Shown here one piece after another: positions 1 through 6,596 of a stretch of 64,000 nt of DNA; positions within the stretch are counted from its first letter, which is position 1; each line of letters starts with the position of its first letter. Made by a program: the position numbers and the translations under genes. Where the stretch lies: assembly GCF_028693505.1 (NCBI RefSeq), contig NZ_JAQUVF010000012.1:1-64000 (forward strand), written 5' to 3'. This stretch comes from Oscillibacter sp. (GTDB taxonomy: Bacteria; Bacillota; Clostridia; Oscillospirales; Oscillospiraceae). The notes under the pieces are model-generated. The model was not told the DNA's origin, did not search any database, and saw only the letters and a program-made list of their open reading frames with translations.

Positions 1-61
1 CATACCACGGTTCTTTCAGATTGAGGGAACCAGCTATCATGTCTGTGAATCCATTTACCAT
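1..61 (-). CDS. N-terminus of a probable transposase (partial)
   Basis: An ATG at 61 is preceded by AGGTGA (68-73) and by an extended -10 box, TGcTATACT (79-87), all on the minus strand. The 20 visible codons encode a peptide containing SLNLKEPWY. This resembles the conserved LxLxxPWxV start of ISL3-family transposases, as I remember that family. The gene runs out of the window, so neither the length nor the DDE residues can be checked. It could be another gene, but its position just inside a likely IS end favours a transposase. Confidence 0.4.
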   Translation of the reverse strand, partial: MVNGFTDMIAGSLNLKEPWY

Positions 62-122
62 TTACAATCACCTGTACCAGTATAGCACAGACCTTTTCAT
101 CAACAAACTTTGGAGTTGAGCC
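1..122 (-). mobile_element. End of an ISL3-like insertion sequence (partial)
   Basis: Reading inward on the minus strand from 122, the sequence begins GGCTCAACTCCAAAG and continues AT-rich into a promoter and start codon at 61, which is the layout of an insertion sequence end. The eight bases outside it (123-130, AAAAAATT) would suit the AT-rich 8-bp target typical of ISL3 elements. The other end lies outside the window, so neither the inverted repeat nor the target duplication can be confirmed. The family assignment rests on the short N-terminal peptide encoded at 61-1 and is tentative. Confidence 0.4.
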
Positions 123-130
123 AAAAAATT

Positions 131-152
131 GGACCGCTTTGTCAAGCGGTCC
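131..152 (-). terminator. Hairpin with U-tract, minus strand
   Basis: A perfect 9-bp inverted repeat (GGACCGCTT / AAGCGGTCC, 4-nt loop) is followed on the minus strand by AATTTTTT. It lies downstream of the lysine riboswitch and ends exactly where the putative IS target (123-130) begins. It may be the riboswitch terminator or a second terminator behind it. Confidence 0.6.
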
Positions 153-173
153 ATGGAAATACGGAAGCAGGCC

Positions 174-207
174 AAAAAAGGCGCTCCGAACAGCCATTGA
201 TAGCGCT
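174..207 (-). terminator. Candidate expression-platform terminator of the lysine riboswitch
   Basis: On the minus strand GCGCT (206-202) can pair with AGCGC (185-181), followed by C and a run of six T (179-174). The 5' arm overlaps the 3' strand of the riboswitch P1 helix (206-199), so the two could be alternatives. The stem is short, and which structure responds to lysine cannot be settled by eye. Confidence 0.4.
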
Positions 208-360
208 TCACAAGCTACTTGTGACAGTCCGACAAATCTTCTCTGTCGGCCCAGCAGCGAAGGGACAGGCACTCCCCCGCAACTTCGGCGATCTTCCCTT
301 TCCCGTCCGACGGCTGCCTGGCCTTGTCGGAGCGCTACTGATGAACACCGCGCCTCTATC
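199..360 (-). promoter_or_regulatory. Lysine riboswitch (L box)
   Basis: The minus strand carries the conserved landmarks of the lysine aptamer in order: GATAGAGGCGCG at the 5' P1 side, CAGTAG, GGGAAAGGGAAGATCGCCGA, GCTGGGCC, GGACTGTCAC, and GCGCTATC closing P1. This arrangement matches lysC/asd leaders of Firmicutes and Thermotoga. A -35/-10 promoter lies just upstream at 411-383. The gene it should control would start below position 131, but an IS end sits there instead. Confidence 0.9.
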
Positions 361-382
361 TCTCAGCGATTCAATTTTTCGT

Positions 383-411
383 ATCCTATCACTCCCGCCG
401 CACTCTGTCAA
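383..411 (-). promoter_or_regulatory. Promoter of the lysine riboswitch transcript
   Basis: TTGACA (411-406) and TAGGAT (388-383) are separated by 17 bp on the minus strand, about 25 nt upstream of the aptamer. Confidence 0.65.
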
Positions 412-482
412 CGGTTTTCCAAAAATCTTTGCGCTTTTTGTTTGAATTCTCAAAAAGTCTCTGTTCTTCTGCACGAAAACTG

Positions 483-491
483 TGGTATAGT
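483..491 (+). promoter_or_regulatory. Extended -10 promoter for the PAP2 gene
   Basis: TGgTATAGT forms an extended -10 element about 35 bp before the start codon at 525. No good -35 is seen at the matching distance. Confidence 0.5.
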
Positions 492-524
492 ATCATGCAA
501 TGCTATTTGAACAGGAGGTTTTTC

Positions 525-1079
525 ATGCAAGCTGTGGAACTTGCCGTTCTGGACTGGATACAGGCGCATCTGCGCTGCGAATTGCTGGATACCGTGATGG
601 TCTTTCTCAGCTGGACCTGCAACCACGGGGAGCTGTGGATCGCGCTGGCGCTGATTCTTGTGGTCATGCGCCGCCAGCGCCGCTGCGGCACGGCTGTGGG
701 GTGGGCGCTGGTGGTAAATCTGATTGGCTGCAATCTCATTTTAAAACCGCTTTTTGGCCGCATCCGGCCCTTCGCCTTCCAGCCCGGGCTGGAGCTGCTG
801 ATCCCGCCGCCGCTGGACCCCTCCTTCCCCTCGGGGCACACCTCGGCCTCCTTTGCCGCCGCATTTGCCCTGAAAACCGCCGGAAGTCCCCTGTGGAAGC
901 CCGCCATGGCGGTGGCCGTGGCGATGGCCTTTTCCCGGCTGTATCTTTACGTCCACTGGCCCAGCGACGTGCTGGGCGGCGCACTGCTGGGGGCTGCCGC
1001 GGGCTGGGCGGGCGCCCGGTTTGCGGGCTATCTGGACGCTCGGTGGCACAGCCAAAGCAAAAACACCCCGGAGACCTGA
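525..1079 (+). CDS. PAP2-family membrane phosphatase
   Basis: This 184-residue integral membrane protein belongs to the type 2 phosphatidic acid phosphatase superfamily, which removes phosphate from lipid or polyprenyl phosphates at the membrane. The three family motifs are visible: KPLFGRIRP (KX6RP type), PSGHT, and SRLYLYVHWPSD (SRX5HX3D). Hydrophobic segments flank them. The start at 525 was chosen because AGGAGG lies 8 bp before it; an upstream in-frame ATG lacks a ribosome binding site. Substrate (undecaprenyl pyrophosphate, phosphatidylglycerophosphate or other) cannot be told. The stop codon sits in the loop of a bidirectional terminator shared with the convergent gene. Confidence 0.9.
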   Translation: MQAVELAVLDWIQAHLRCELLDTVMVFLSWTCNHGELWIALALILVVMRRQRRCGTAVGWALVVNLIGCNLILKPLFGRIRPFAFQPGLELLIPPPLDPSFPSGHTSASFAAAFALKTAGSPLWKPAMAVAVAMAFSRLYLYVHWPSDVLGGALLGAAAGWAGARFAGYLDARWHSQSKNTPET

Positions 1080-1095
1080 GGTCTCCGGGGTGTTT
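1062..1095. terminator. Bidirectional terminator with a stop codon in its loop
   Basis: A perfect 15-bp inverted repeat (1062-1076 with 1080-1094) encloses only TGA, the stop codon of the PAP2 gene. The stem ends in TT on the plus strand and carries AA-rich flanks giving T on the minus strand, so it can serve both converging genes. Confidence 0.85.
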
Positions 1096-1098
1096 CCC

Positions 1099-1905
1099 TT
1101 ATTCCGTGGGGCTGGCCACAAGGAACAGCGCCTCGTTGCCGCCCTCTTCCTCCGGGAAGGCACCGTACATGGAAAAGTTGTACAGCAGCCGCTCGGCGGA
1201 ATAGACGCCGTAGCCGTCCTGATTGTGGTCGGTGGTGTCGTAGGGGTCCGCCACCAGAAATACGTCGTCCTGCTCCGTCTCCGTGCCCATGGTGTCATAG
1301 CCCACGATGACCTGCCAGTGCCCGCCCCAGTCGTTCCAGCAGATCATGACGGGCTTGCCCTCCGCCAGCCATCCTTGGATGTCCTCCATCCAGATGCCGT
1401 CTGGCCGGTCATGGGTCGAGATCATATCGAAACCGCCTACGCCGTCAAAGATGTCCATGGCCTGATTGAGGGTGGTGCCGGGATAGTCCGCAAGGTCTGT
1501 GGCGCTCAGCGAATGCCGCAGCGCCGCGAGGCTCTCCTCGCTCCAATCGCCAAGCTTGCCGTACCACTCCAGCACCATCAATGCCGCGGTCACGCCGCAG
1601 GCCCACTCGCTGGTCTGCTGCTGGGTTTTGAACCTGCTGAGCACCGTGAGCGTGTCCGTGGACTCCAGATGGTAGACGTCGGGATGGGCGAAGTAGGGGG
1701 AATTTTCATGGTCTCCCGCCCGCTCCACAGAGTCCGCGCCGTCCTCCGGGGACAGATCCGTCGCGTAGGGAATTTTCATTTCGTCGCTGAAATTTTCAGC
1801 TTTTTGGGGACTCTCGGCGTTTTGAGCCGGCGTGTCATTGGCGCAGCCGGACAAAAGTCCGATCACCAGAGAAGCGGTGAGCGCCAGCGTGACTGTTTTT
1901 TTCAT
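1099..1905 (-). CDS. C39-like (papain-fold) peptidase lipoprotein
   Basis: The 268-residue product starts with a lipoprotein signal (MKKTVTLALTA, lipobox LLSGC with lipidated Cys about residue 21). After an acidic linker it has a C39-like cysteine peptidase domain: Cys103 in WACGVTAA, His196 in GGHWQVIVGYD, then VADPYD as the probable third catalytic residue. It is therefore expected on the outer face of the membrane. The start at 1905 follows AAAAGGAGATCGACA; a longer reading from 2013 has no signal peptide and no ribosome binding site. There is no bacteriocin transporter nearby, so a general surface protease or inactive relative is more likely than a leader peptidase. Confidence 0.85.
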   Translation of the reverse strand: MKKTVTLALTASLVIGLLSGCANDTPAQNAESPQKAENFSDEMKIPYATDLSPEDGADSVERAGDHENSPYFAHPDVYHLESTDTLTVLSRFKTQQQTSEWACGVTAALMVLEWYGKLGDWSEESLAALRHSLSATDLADYPGTTLNQAMDIFDGVGGFDMISTHDRPDGIWMEDIQGWLAEGKPVMICWNDWGGHWQVIVGYDTMGTETEQDDVFLVADPYDTTDHNQDGYGVYSAERLLYNFSMYGAFPEEEGGNEALFLVASPTE

Positions 1906-2016
1906 TGTCGATCTCCTTTTCGGGGCGTTGCCCCGTCCGATTTCACACGGGATTCCCGTGTGTTGCGTGTCATTATACAGGACGCTCCCCCGCTGCACAA
2001 TGCACAAATTCATAGA

Positions 2017-2046
2017 AAAAAAGTCGGGTCAACCACCCGGCTTTTT
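2017..2046 (-). terminator. Terminator downstream of aroK
   Basis: AAAAAGTCGGGT and ACCCGGCTTTTT form a 12-bp stem with one G-U wobble and a 4-nt loop. Reading on the minus strand it is followed by a T-rich run. It lies about 150 bp beyond the aroK stop. Confidence 0.7.
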
Positions 2047-2197
2047 CCTTTTTCTCCAGTTTTTTACCGGCGCAAATACGCGGCGATGGCTGCGGAAAAA
2101 AACGCCGCCGCGTCCATACCGCCGCGCCCCTTTCACCGGCTGTTTTATCATATGACGAAACAGGCCTGGTTTCCTCCCCATGCAAACCGAGCTGGTC

Positions 2198-2710
2198 TCA
2201 AAGGGCGACGCCTACCGTGCGCAGGATCGTCTCCACCTGATGGGCCGTGTCGTCGGACCCGTCCCGGCTGGCCACGATCAAATCCGCGTGCTGTGCATAC
2301 AGCGATTCCCGCTGGCGGTAGATCTCCCGAATCGTCATCCCCGGCGCCGCGGCGATGCCCCGGTCCGTCAAATCCTCCGGCATCCGGTCCGAGATGCGGG
2401 AGAGCGGCGTTTCCAGCCACACCACCACGCCGTCCTCCCGCAGGTGGGCCATGGCCTCCTCCGAGAGGACCATGCTGCCGCCGGTGGCCACCACTGTATT
2501 TTCGCACGCCAGCTCCGCGCCGATTTTCCCCTCAATTTTCAAAAAGGCATCAAGGCCGTCGGTCCGCAGAATCTCCGGCAGCGTTTTGCCGGTCTTTTCA
2601 ACGATCAGATCGTCCACATCCACAAACGCAGCCTGCAAGCGGGCGGCCAATGCGCGGCCCACCACGCTTTTGCCGGTACCCGGCATTCCGATTAGAATGA
2701 TATTTTTCAT
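2198..2710 (-). CDS. aroK: Shikimate kinase
   Basis: A 170-residue cytosolic P-loop kinase that phosphorylates shikimate at O3 in chorismate synthesis. The Walker A loop GMPGTGKS is at residues 8-15, DVDD follows at about 34-37, and ATGGS corresponds to the shikimate-binding glycine motif (usually GGG). Length and order fit AroK. The ATG at 2710 begins MKNIILIG directly before the P-loop; the ribosome binding site (GGGAAG) is weak. It is alone rather than in an aro operon. Transcription probably starts near 2855 from an extended -10 promoter, leaving a 5' leader of about 145 nt. Confidence 0.92.
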   Translation of the reverse strand: MKNIILIGMPGTGKSVVGRALAARLQAAFVDVDDLIVEKTGKTLPEILRTDGLDAFLKIEGKIGAELACENTVVATGGSMVLSEEAMAHLREDGVVVWLETPLSRISDRMPEDLTDRGIAAAPGMTIREIYRQRESLYAQHADLIVASRDGSDDTAHQVETILRTVGVAL

Positions 2711-2861
2711 AAAGCGCTTCCCATCCGTTTTCCAAATTTCCGGGCCGGTGCCCGGGCGCGGGCAGAGGCGCTGCGCCCCGTCCCGCCGCAGGAGACTTGT
2801 CTTTTTTAGGCAACGCCGCACAAAGAGCGCCTTGCGGCTTTCTCTGTACGGTGTCGCCCTT

Positions 2862-2888
2862 ATTATATCAGCAGGCGGACAATTGTCC
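2862..2888 (-). promoter_or_regulatory. aroK promoter with a perfect palindrome in the -35 region
   Basis: TATAAT (2867-2862) is preceded by TG one base away, an extended -10. Ten bp upstream lies GGACAATTGTCC (2877-2888), a perfect 12-bp palindrome that could be an operator. No good -35 hexamer is seen. Confidence 0.55.
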
Positions 2889-2986
2889 ACGGTCAAATTA
2901 CACGAAAAAGGCCGCTGCAAGGTCTGTTCCTCCGCACTCTACAAGGCCGGTCTAAAATGATTGTCGCAAACTGTCAGATTTGCCTA

Positions 2987-3045
2987 TTGCGGGCGCGGGG
3001 CAAATTCGTTACAATAGGTATGACCTTTGTAAGGTAGTATCTATT
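2987..3045 (+). promoter_or_regulatory. Purine operon promoter with a 33-bp palindromic operator
   Basis: TTGCGG (2987-2992) and TACAAT (3010-3015) are spaced by 17 bp. Overlapping the -10 and running to 3045 is an imperfect palindrome centred at 3029: outer AATAG...CTATT, middle TA...TA, inner ACCTT tgt AAGGT. Twenty-four of the 33 positions are symmetric. It lies directly before the GntR-family gene and is a likely autoregulatory operator. Confidence 0.75.
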
Positions 3046-3076
3046 TCCCCATTTCGTAATCAATGAGGTGAATGGA

Positions 3077-3802
3077 ATGAACACGCAGCCAACCCAATCC
3101 AAAACCATCCGGGCCAATCTGCTTACCGCCATGAAATGCGGGGAGTACGCCCATTGCGGACGCCTTCCCCGGGAAAACATTCTGGCCGAGAAGCTCGGCA
3201 TCAGCCGCACGCAGCTGCGGGATATCCTGGCCTCTCTGGAACGGGAGGGCTTCATCACCCGGCGTCACGGCGTCGGCACCATTATCAACCGTCATGTGCT
3301 GAGCATCCAGACCCGCATGGACATCGAGGTGGAATTTCTGGACATGATCCGCCAGAGCGGCCATGCCCCCGCCGTGGCCTCCGTCCGGGTCTCCGAGGGC
3401 ATTGCGGATCAAAAAATCGCCGCGCAGCTGCACATGGAAGTGGGAGACCCGGTGATCCGGGTGGCCCGACTGTGCACCGCGGACGGGCGGCCCGCTATCT
3501 ACTGCGAGGATGTGGTGGACAAGGCGCTGGTGAAGGGGATCTACACCATCCGGGATCTGAAGCTGCCCATTTTCCATTTTCTCCAGCAGTTTTGCGGCGT
3601 GTCCCCCTATCTGGACCTGACGGACCTGCGCCCTGCGGTGGCAGACGCGGCGCTGGCGGAAATTTTTCAGGTCCCCATGGGCTCCCCCCTGCTGAACATG
3701 GAGGAAGTGGACTTCGACATTGACGGCAAACCGGTATTTTGCTCCACGGAATACTTCGCCGACGGCATTTTCCACCACACCGTCATGCGGAAAAAGCTGT
3801 GA
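3077..3802 (+). CDS. GntR-family (HutC/UTRA) transcriptional regulator
   Basis: The 241-residue protein has an N-terminal winged helix (about residues 10-75: RLPRENILAEKLGISRTQLR, then an EREGFITRRHGVGT wing) and a C-terminal UTRA ligand-binding domain (about 90-240). The ATG at 3077 follows GAGGTGA at a good distance; a GTG three codons upstream would overlap that site. It is the first gene of the purine operon, 29 bp before purE, behind a promoter with a large palindrome. This suggests it senses a purine-pathway metabolite and represses the operon. The ligand is unknown. Confidence 0.85.
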   Translation: MNTQPTQSKTIRANLLTAMKCGEYAHCGRLPRENILAEKLGISRTQLRDILASLEREGFITRRHGVGTIINRHVLSIQTRMDIEVEFLDMIRQSGHAPAVASVRVSEGIADQKIAAQLHMEVGDPVIRVARLCTADGRPAIYCEDVVDKALVKGIYTIRDLKLPIFHFLQQFCGVSPYLDLTDLRPAVADAALAEIFQVPMGSPLLNMEEVDFDIDGKPVFCSTEYFADGIFHHTVMRKKL

Positions 3803-3831
3803 TTTTTGGAAAGAATAAAAGGAGAGACACC

Positions 3832-4326
3832 ATGAAAAAAGTAGCGGTCATTATGGGCAGCGATTCCGACTGGCCCGTGGTCAAGGGCGCCTGTGCCCAG
3901 CTGGATGCCTTTGAGATTCCCTATGAAGCCCACATCTTAAGCGCCCACCGCACCCCCACCGCCGCCGCAGACTTTGCAAAAGGCGCCCGGGCAAACGGCT
4001 TTGGCGTGCTGATCTGCGCCGCCGGCATGGCGGCCCATCTGGCCGGTGCTTTCGCCGGAAACTGCACCCTTCCCGTCATCGGCATCCCCATGAAGGGCGG
4101 TGTGATGGACGGACTGGACGCCCTGCTTGCCACCGTCCAGATGCCCAGCGGCATTCCCGTGGCCACCGTGGCTGTGGGCGGCGCGAAAAATGCCGCCGTA
4201 CTGGCCGCCCAGATTCTGGCGGTGAGTGACGACGCCCTCGCCGCCCGGCTGGACGAAGCCCGCGCAGAGATGGCCCGCCAGATTGCAAGTAAGGAAGCCA
4301 AGCTGCAAGCGGAGCTGGGCCGGTAA
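3832..4326 (+). CDS. purE: N5-carboxyaminoimidazole ribonucleotide mutase
   Basis: This 164-residue protein is the size of PurE, which shifts the carboxyl group from N5-CAIR to CAIR. Conserved GSDSDW (residues 9-14) and SAHRTP with His39 are present, followed by the glycine-rich AAGMAAHLAG region. The start follows AAAGGAGAGACACC. No purK is found in the operon. Either purK is elsewhere or, as in some anaerobes, high CO2 makes the carboxylase step dispensable. Confidence 0.93.
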   Translation: MKKVAVIMGSDSDWPVVKGACAQLDAFEIPYEAHILSAHRTPTAAADFAKGARANGFGVLICAAGMAAHLAGAFAGNCTLPVIGIPMKGGVMDGLDALLATVQMPSGIPVATVAVGGAKNAAVLAAQILAVSDDALAARLDEARAEMARQIASKEAKLQAELGR

Positions 4327-4395
4327 TCCCCCGCTTTTTCTTCTCCGTCGTCCTTTTCGGCGGAAATTCGATTGAAACGGTCAGGAGTCACAATC

Positions 4396-5817
4396 ATGGG
4401 CGGTTTTTTTGGAGCGATTTCAAAGCAGGACTGCGTACTCGATATCTTTTTCGGCGTGGACTACCACTCCCATCTGGGGACCCGACGGGGCGGCATGGCG
4501 ATCTATGACCCCGTAGACGGGTTTCAGCGCCAGATCCACAACATTGAAAACACCCCCTTCCGCACGAAGTTCGAGGGGGACCTTGCGGAATTTCACGGCC
4601 GCAGCGGCATCGGCTGCATCAGCGACACGGACCCTCAGCCCCTGCTGGTGCGGTCCCATCTGGGATTGTACGCCATCACCACGGTGGGCATCGTCAACAA
4701 TGCCGAGGCGCTGGTGGAGACCTACTTCTCCGACCACGGCCACCAGTTCATGGCCATGAGCAGCGGCAAGGTCAACTCCTCGGAGCTGATCGCCGCCCTC
4801 ATCAACCAAAAGGACTCCCTGCTGGAGGGCATCCGCCACGCACAGGAGGTCATTAGCGGCTCCGCCACCATTCTGCTTTTGACGGAGGACGGCATTCTTG
4901 CCGCCCGGGACAAGCTGGGCCGGCTGCCGGTGCTGATCGGTCAGCGTGAGGATGGGTGCTGCGTCTCCTTTGAATCCTTCGCCTATCAAAAGCTGGGCTA
5001 TCAGACCGCCTACGAGCTGGGCCCCCGGGAGATCGTCAAGGTCACGGCGGAGGGTGTGGAGTCTCTCTCCCCCGCCGGAGAGAAAATGCGCATCTGCGCC
5101 TTTTTGTGGACCTATTACGGCTACCCCAACTCCAACTACGAGGGCGTGAATGTGGAGGTCATGCGCTACCGCAACGGCGAGATCATGGCCCGGGACGAGG
5201 TCGCCCAGGGGCGGCTGCCCAAGGTGGACTATGTGGCGGGCGTCCCGGACTCGGGACTGCCCCACGCCATCGGCTTTGCCAACCGCAGCGGCAAGCCCTT
5301 CGCCCGCCCCTTCGTCAAATACACCCCCACCTGGCCCCGGTCCTTCATGCCCTCCACGCAGGACGTGCGCAATCAGGTGGCTAAAATGAAACAGATCCCC
5401 GTGCCCGAGCTGATTGAAGGCAAAAAGCTGCTGTTCGTGGACGATTCCATCGTCCGGGGCACCCAGCTGCGGGAAACGGTGGAATTCCTTTATGAAAGCG
5501 GCGCGGCGGAGGTCCACATGCGCTCTGCCTGCCCCCCCATCATGTACGGGTGCAAATACCTGAACTTCTCCCGCAGCAATTCCGACATGGAGCTGCTGGC
5601 GAGAAAGACCGTGCAGGATCTGGAGGGCGACGAGGGCGAAAACCATCTGGACGAGTACGCGGACGCCTCCACGGAGCGGGGCCAGTGCCTTTTGAAAACC
5701 ATTTGCAAGGAGATGGGCTTCGACTCGCTGGGCTATCAGTCCATCGACGGACTGCTGGAGGCCATCGGCATCGACAAGGACACCATCTGCACCTATTGCT
5801 GGACCGGCAAGGAATAA
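4396..5817 (+). CDS. PurF-like amidophosphoribosyltransferase paralogue lacking the catalytic cysteine
   Basis: A 473-residue homologue of glutamine PRPP amidotransferase. The N-terminus reads MGGFFGAIS, where true PurF has a processed Cys followed by GVFG, so the glutaminase nucleophile is absent. The glutaminase fold is otherwise recognisable (LGTRRGGM, VNNAEALV, SRDKLGRLPVLIG-like text), and the PRPP motif [10 protein letters not shown] (around residues 347-356) is intact. The start at 4396 follows AGGAG. A complete PurF is encoded two genes downstream, so this paralogue may act as an ammonia-dependent enzyme, a partner subunit, or a regulator. Similar Cys-less copies occur in other Clostridia, from memory. 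Confidence 0.85.
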   Translation: MGGFFGAISKQDCVLDIFFGVDYHSHLGTRRGGMAIYDPVDGFQRQIHNIENTPFRTKFEGDLAEFHGRSGIGCISDTDPQPLLVRSHLGLYAITTVGIVNNAEALVETYFSDHGHQFMAMSSGKVNSSELIAALINQKDSLLEGIRHAQEVISGSATILLLTEDGILAARDKLGRLPVLIGQREDGCCVSFESFAYQKLGYQTAYELGPREIVKVTAEGVESLSPAGEKMRICAFLWTYYGYPNSNYEGVNVEVMRYRNGEIMARDEVAQGRLPKVDYVAGVPDSGLPHAIGFANRSGKPFARPFVKYTPTWPRSFMPSTQDVRNQVAKMKQIPVPELIEGKKLLFVDDSIVRGTQLRETVEFLYESGAAEVHMRSACPPIMYGCKYLNFSRSNSDMELLARKTVQDLEGDEGENHLDEYADASTERGQCLLKTICKEMGFDSLGYQSIDGLLEAIGIDKDTICTYCWTGKE

Positions 5818-5876
5818 CGTCGCCGGGACCATACTTTTAAGATCAACACTCTATTTTTTAACAGGAGGATACGATT

Positions 5877-6596
5877 ATGCAGAAGCTGGAGCAGGTTTAC
5901 GAGGGCAAAGCCAAGAAGGTATTTCAAACAGACGATCCCGAGCTGTACATTGTGGACTACAAGGACGACGCCACGGCATTCAACGGTCTCAAAAAGGGCA
6001 CCATCGTCGGTAAGGGCGTCATCAACAATCAGATGACCAACCGCCTGATGGCAAAGATGGAGAAGGCGGGCATCCCCACCCACTTCGTCAAGGAGCTTTC
6101 CCAGCGGGAGACGCTGGTGAAAAAGGTTTCCATCGTGCCGCTGGAGGTCATCATCCGCAACATCTCCGCCGGTTCCTTCGCCAAGCGCTACGGCGTGGAG
6201 GAGGGCATCGTGTTCGACGCGCCCACCATTGAATTCTCCTACAAGAACGACGATCTGGGCGACCCCCTGCTCAACACCTATCACGCCCTGGCGCTGAAGC
6301 TGGCTACCCGTGAAGAGGTCGAGACCATTGAGAAGTACGCCTTTGCCGTCAACGAGGTCCTCAAGGCCTTCTGGGCGGAGTGCGGCGTGACGCTGGTGGA
6401 CTTTAAGCTGGAATTCGGCAAGCTCTCCGACGGCACCATCGTCCTCGCTGACGAGATCAGCCCCGACACCTGCCGCCTGTGGGACTCCAAGACCCACGAA
6501 AAGCTGGACAAGGACCGTTTCCGCCGGGACCTCGGCGGGGTAGAGGACGCGTATGCTGAAATCATGAATCGGCTACTAAGCCACGATGCGGACTAA
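5877..6596 (+). CDS. purC: SAICAR synthetase
   Basis: The 239-residue protein ligates aspartate to CAIR with ATP. Signature features include the start KLEQVYEGKAKKVF, the VKVSIVPLEVIIRN-like segment (here KKVSIVPLEVIIRNISAGS), and DEISPDTCRLWD. AGGAGG precedes the ATG at 5877. Its last 11 bases overlap the start of purF, indicating translational coupling. Confidence 0.95.
   Translation: MQKLEQVYEGKAKKVFQTDDPELYIVDYKDDATAFNGLKKGTIVGKGVINNQMTNRLMAKMEKAGIPTHFVKELSQRETLVKKVSIVPLEVIIRNISAGSFAKRYGVEEGIVFDAPTIEFSYKNDDLGDPLLNTYHALALKLATREEVETIEKYAFAVNEVLKAFWAECGVTLVDFKLEFGKLSDGTIVLADEISPDTCRLWDSKTHEKLDKDRFRRDLGGVEDAYAEIMNRLLSHDAD

Noticed and set aside
110..510. Several short open frames on both strands
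   Set aside because: The stretch is a lysine riboswitch with conserved RNA landmarks, so the frames are incidental.
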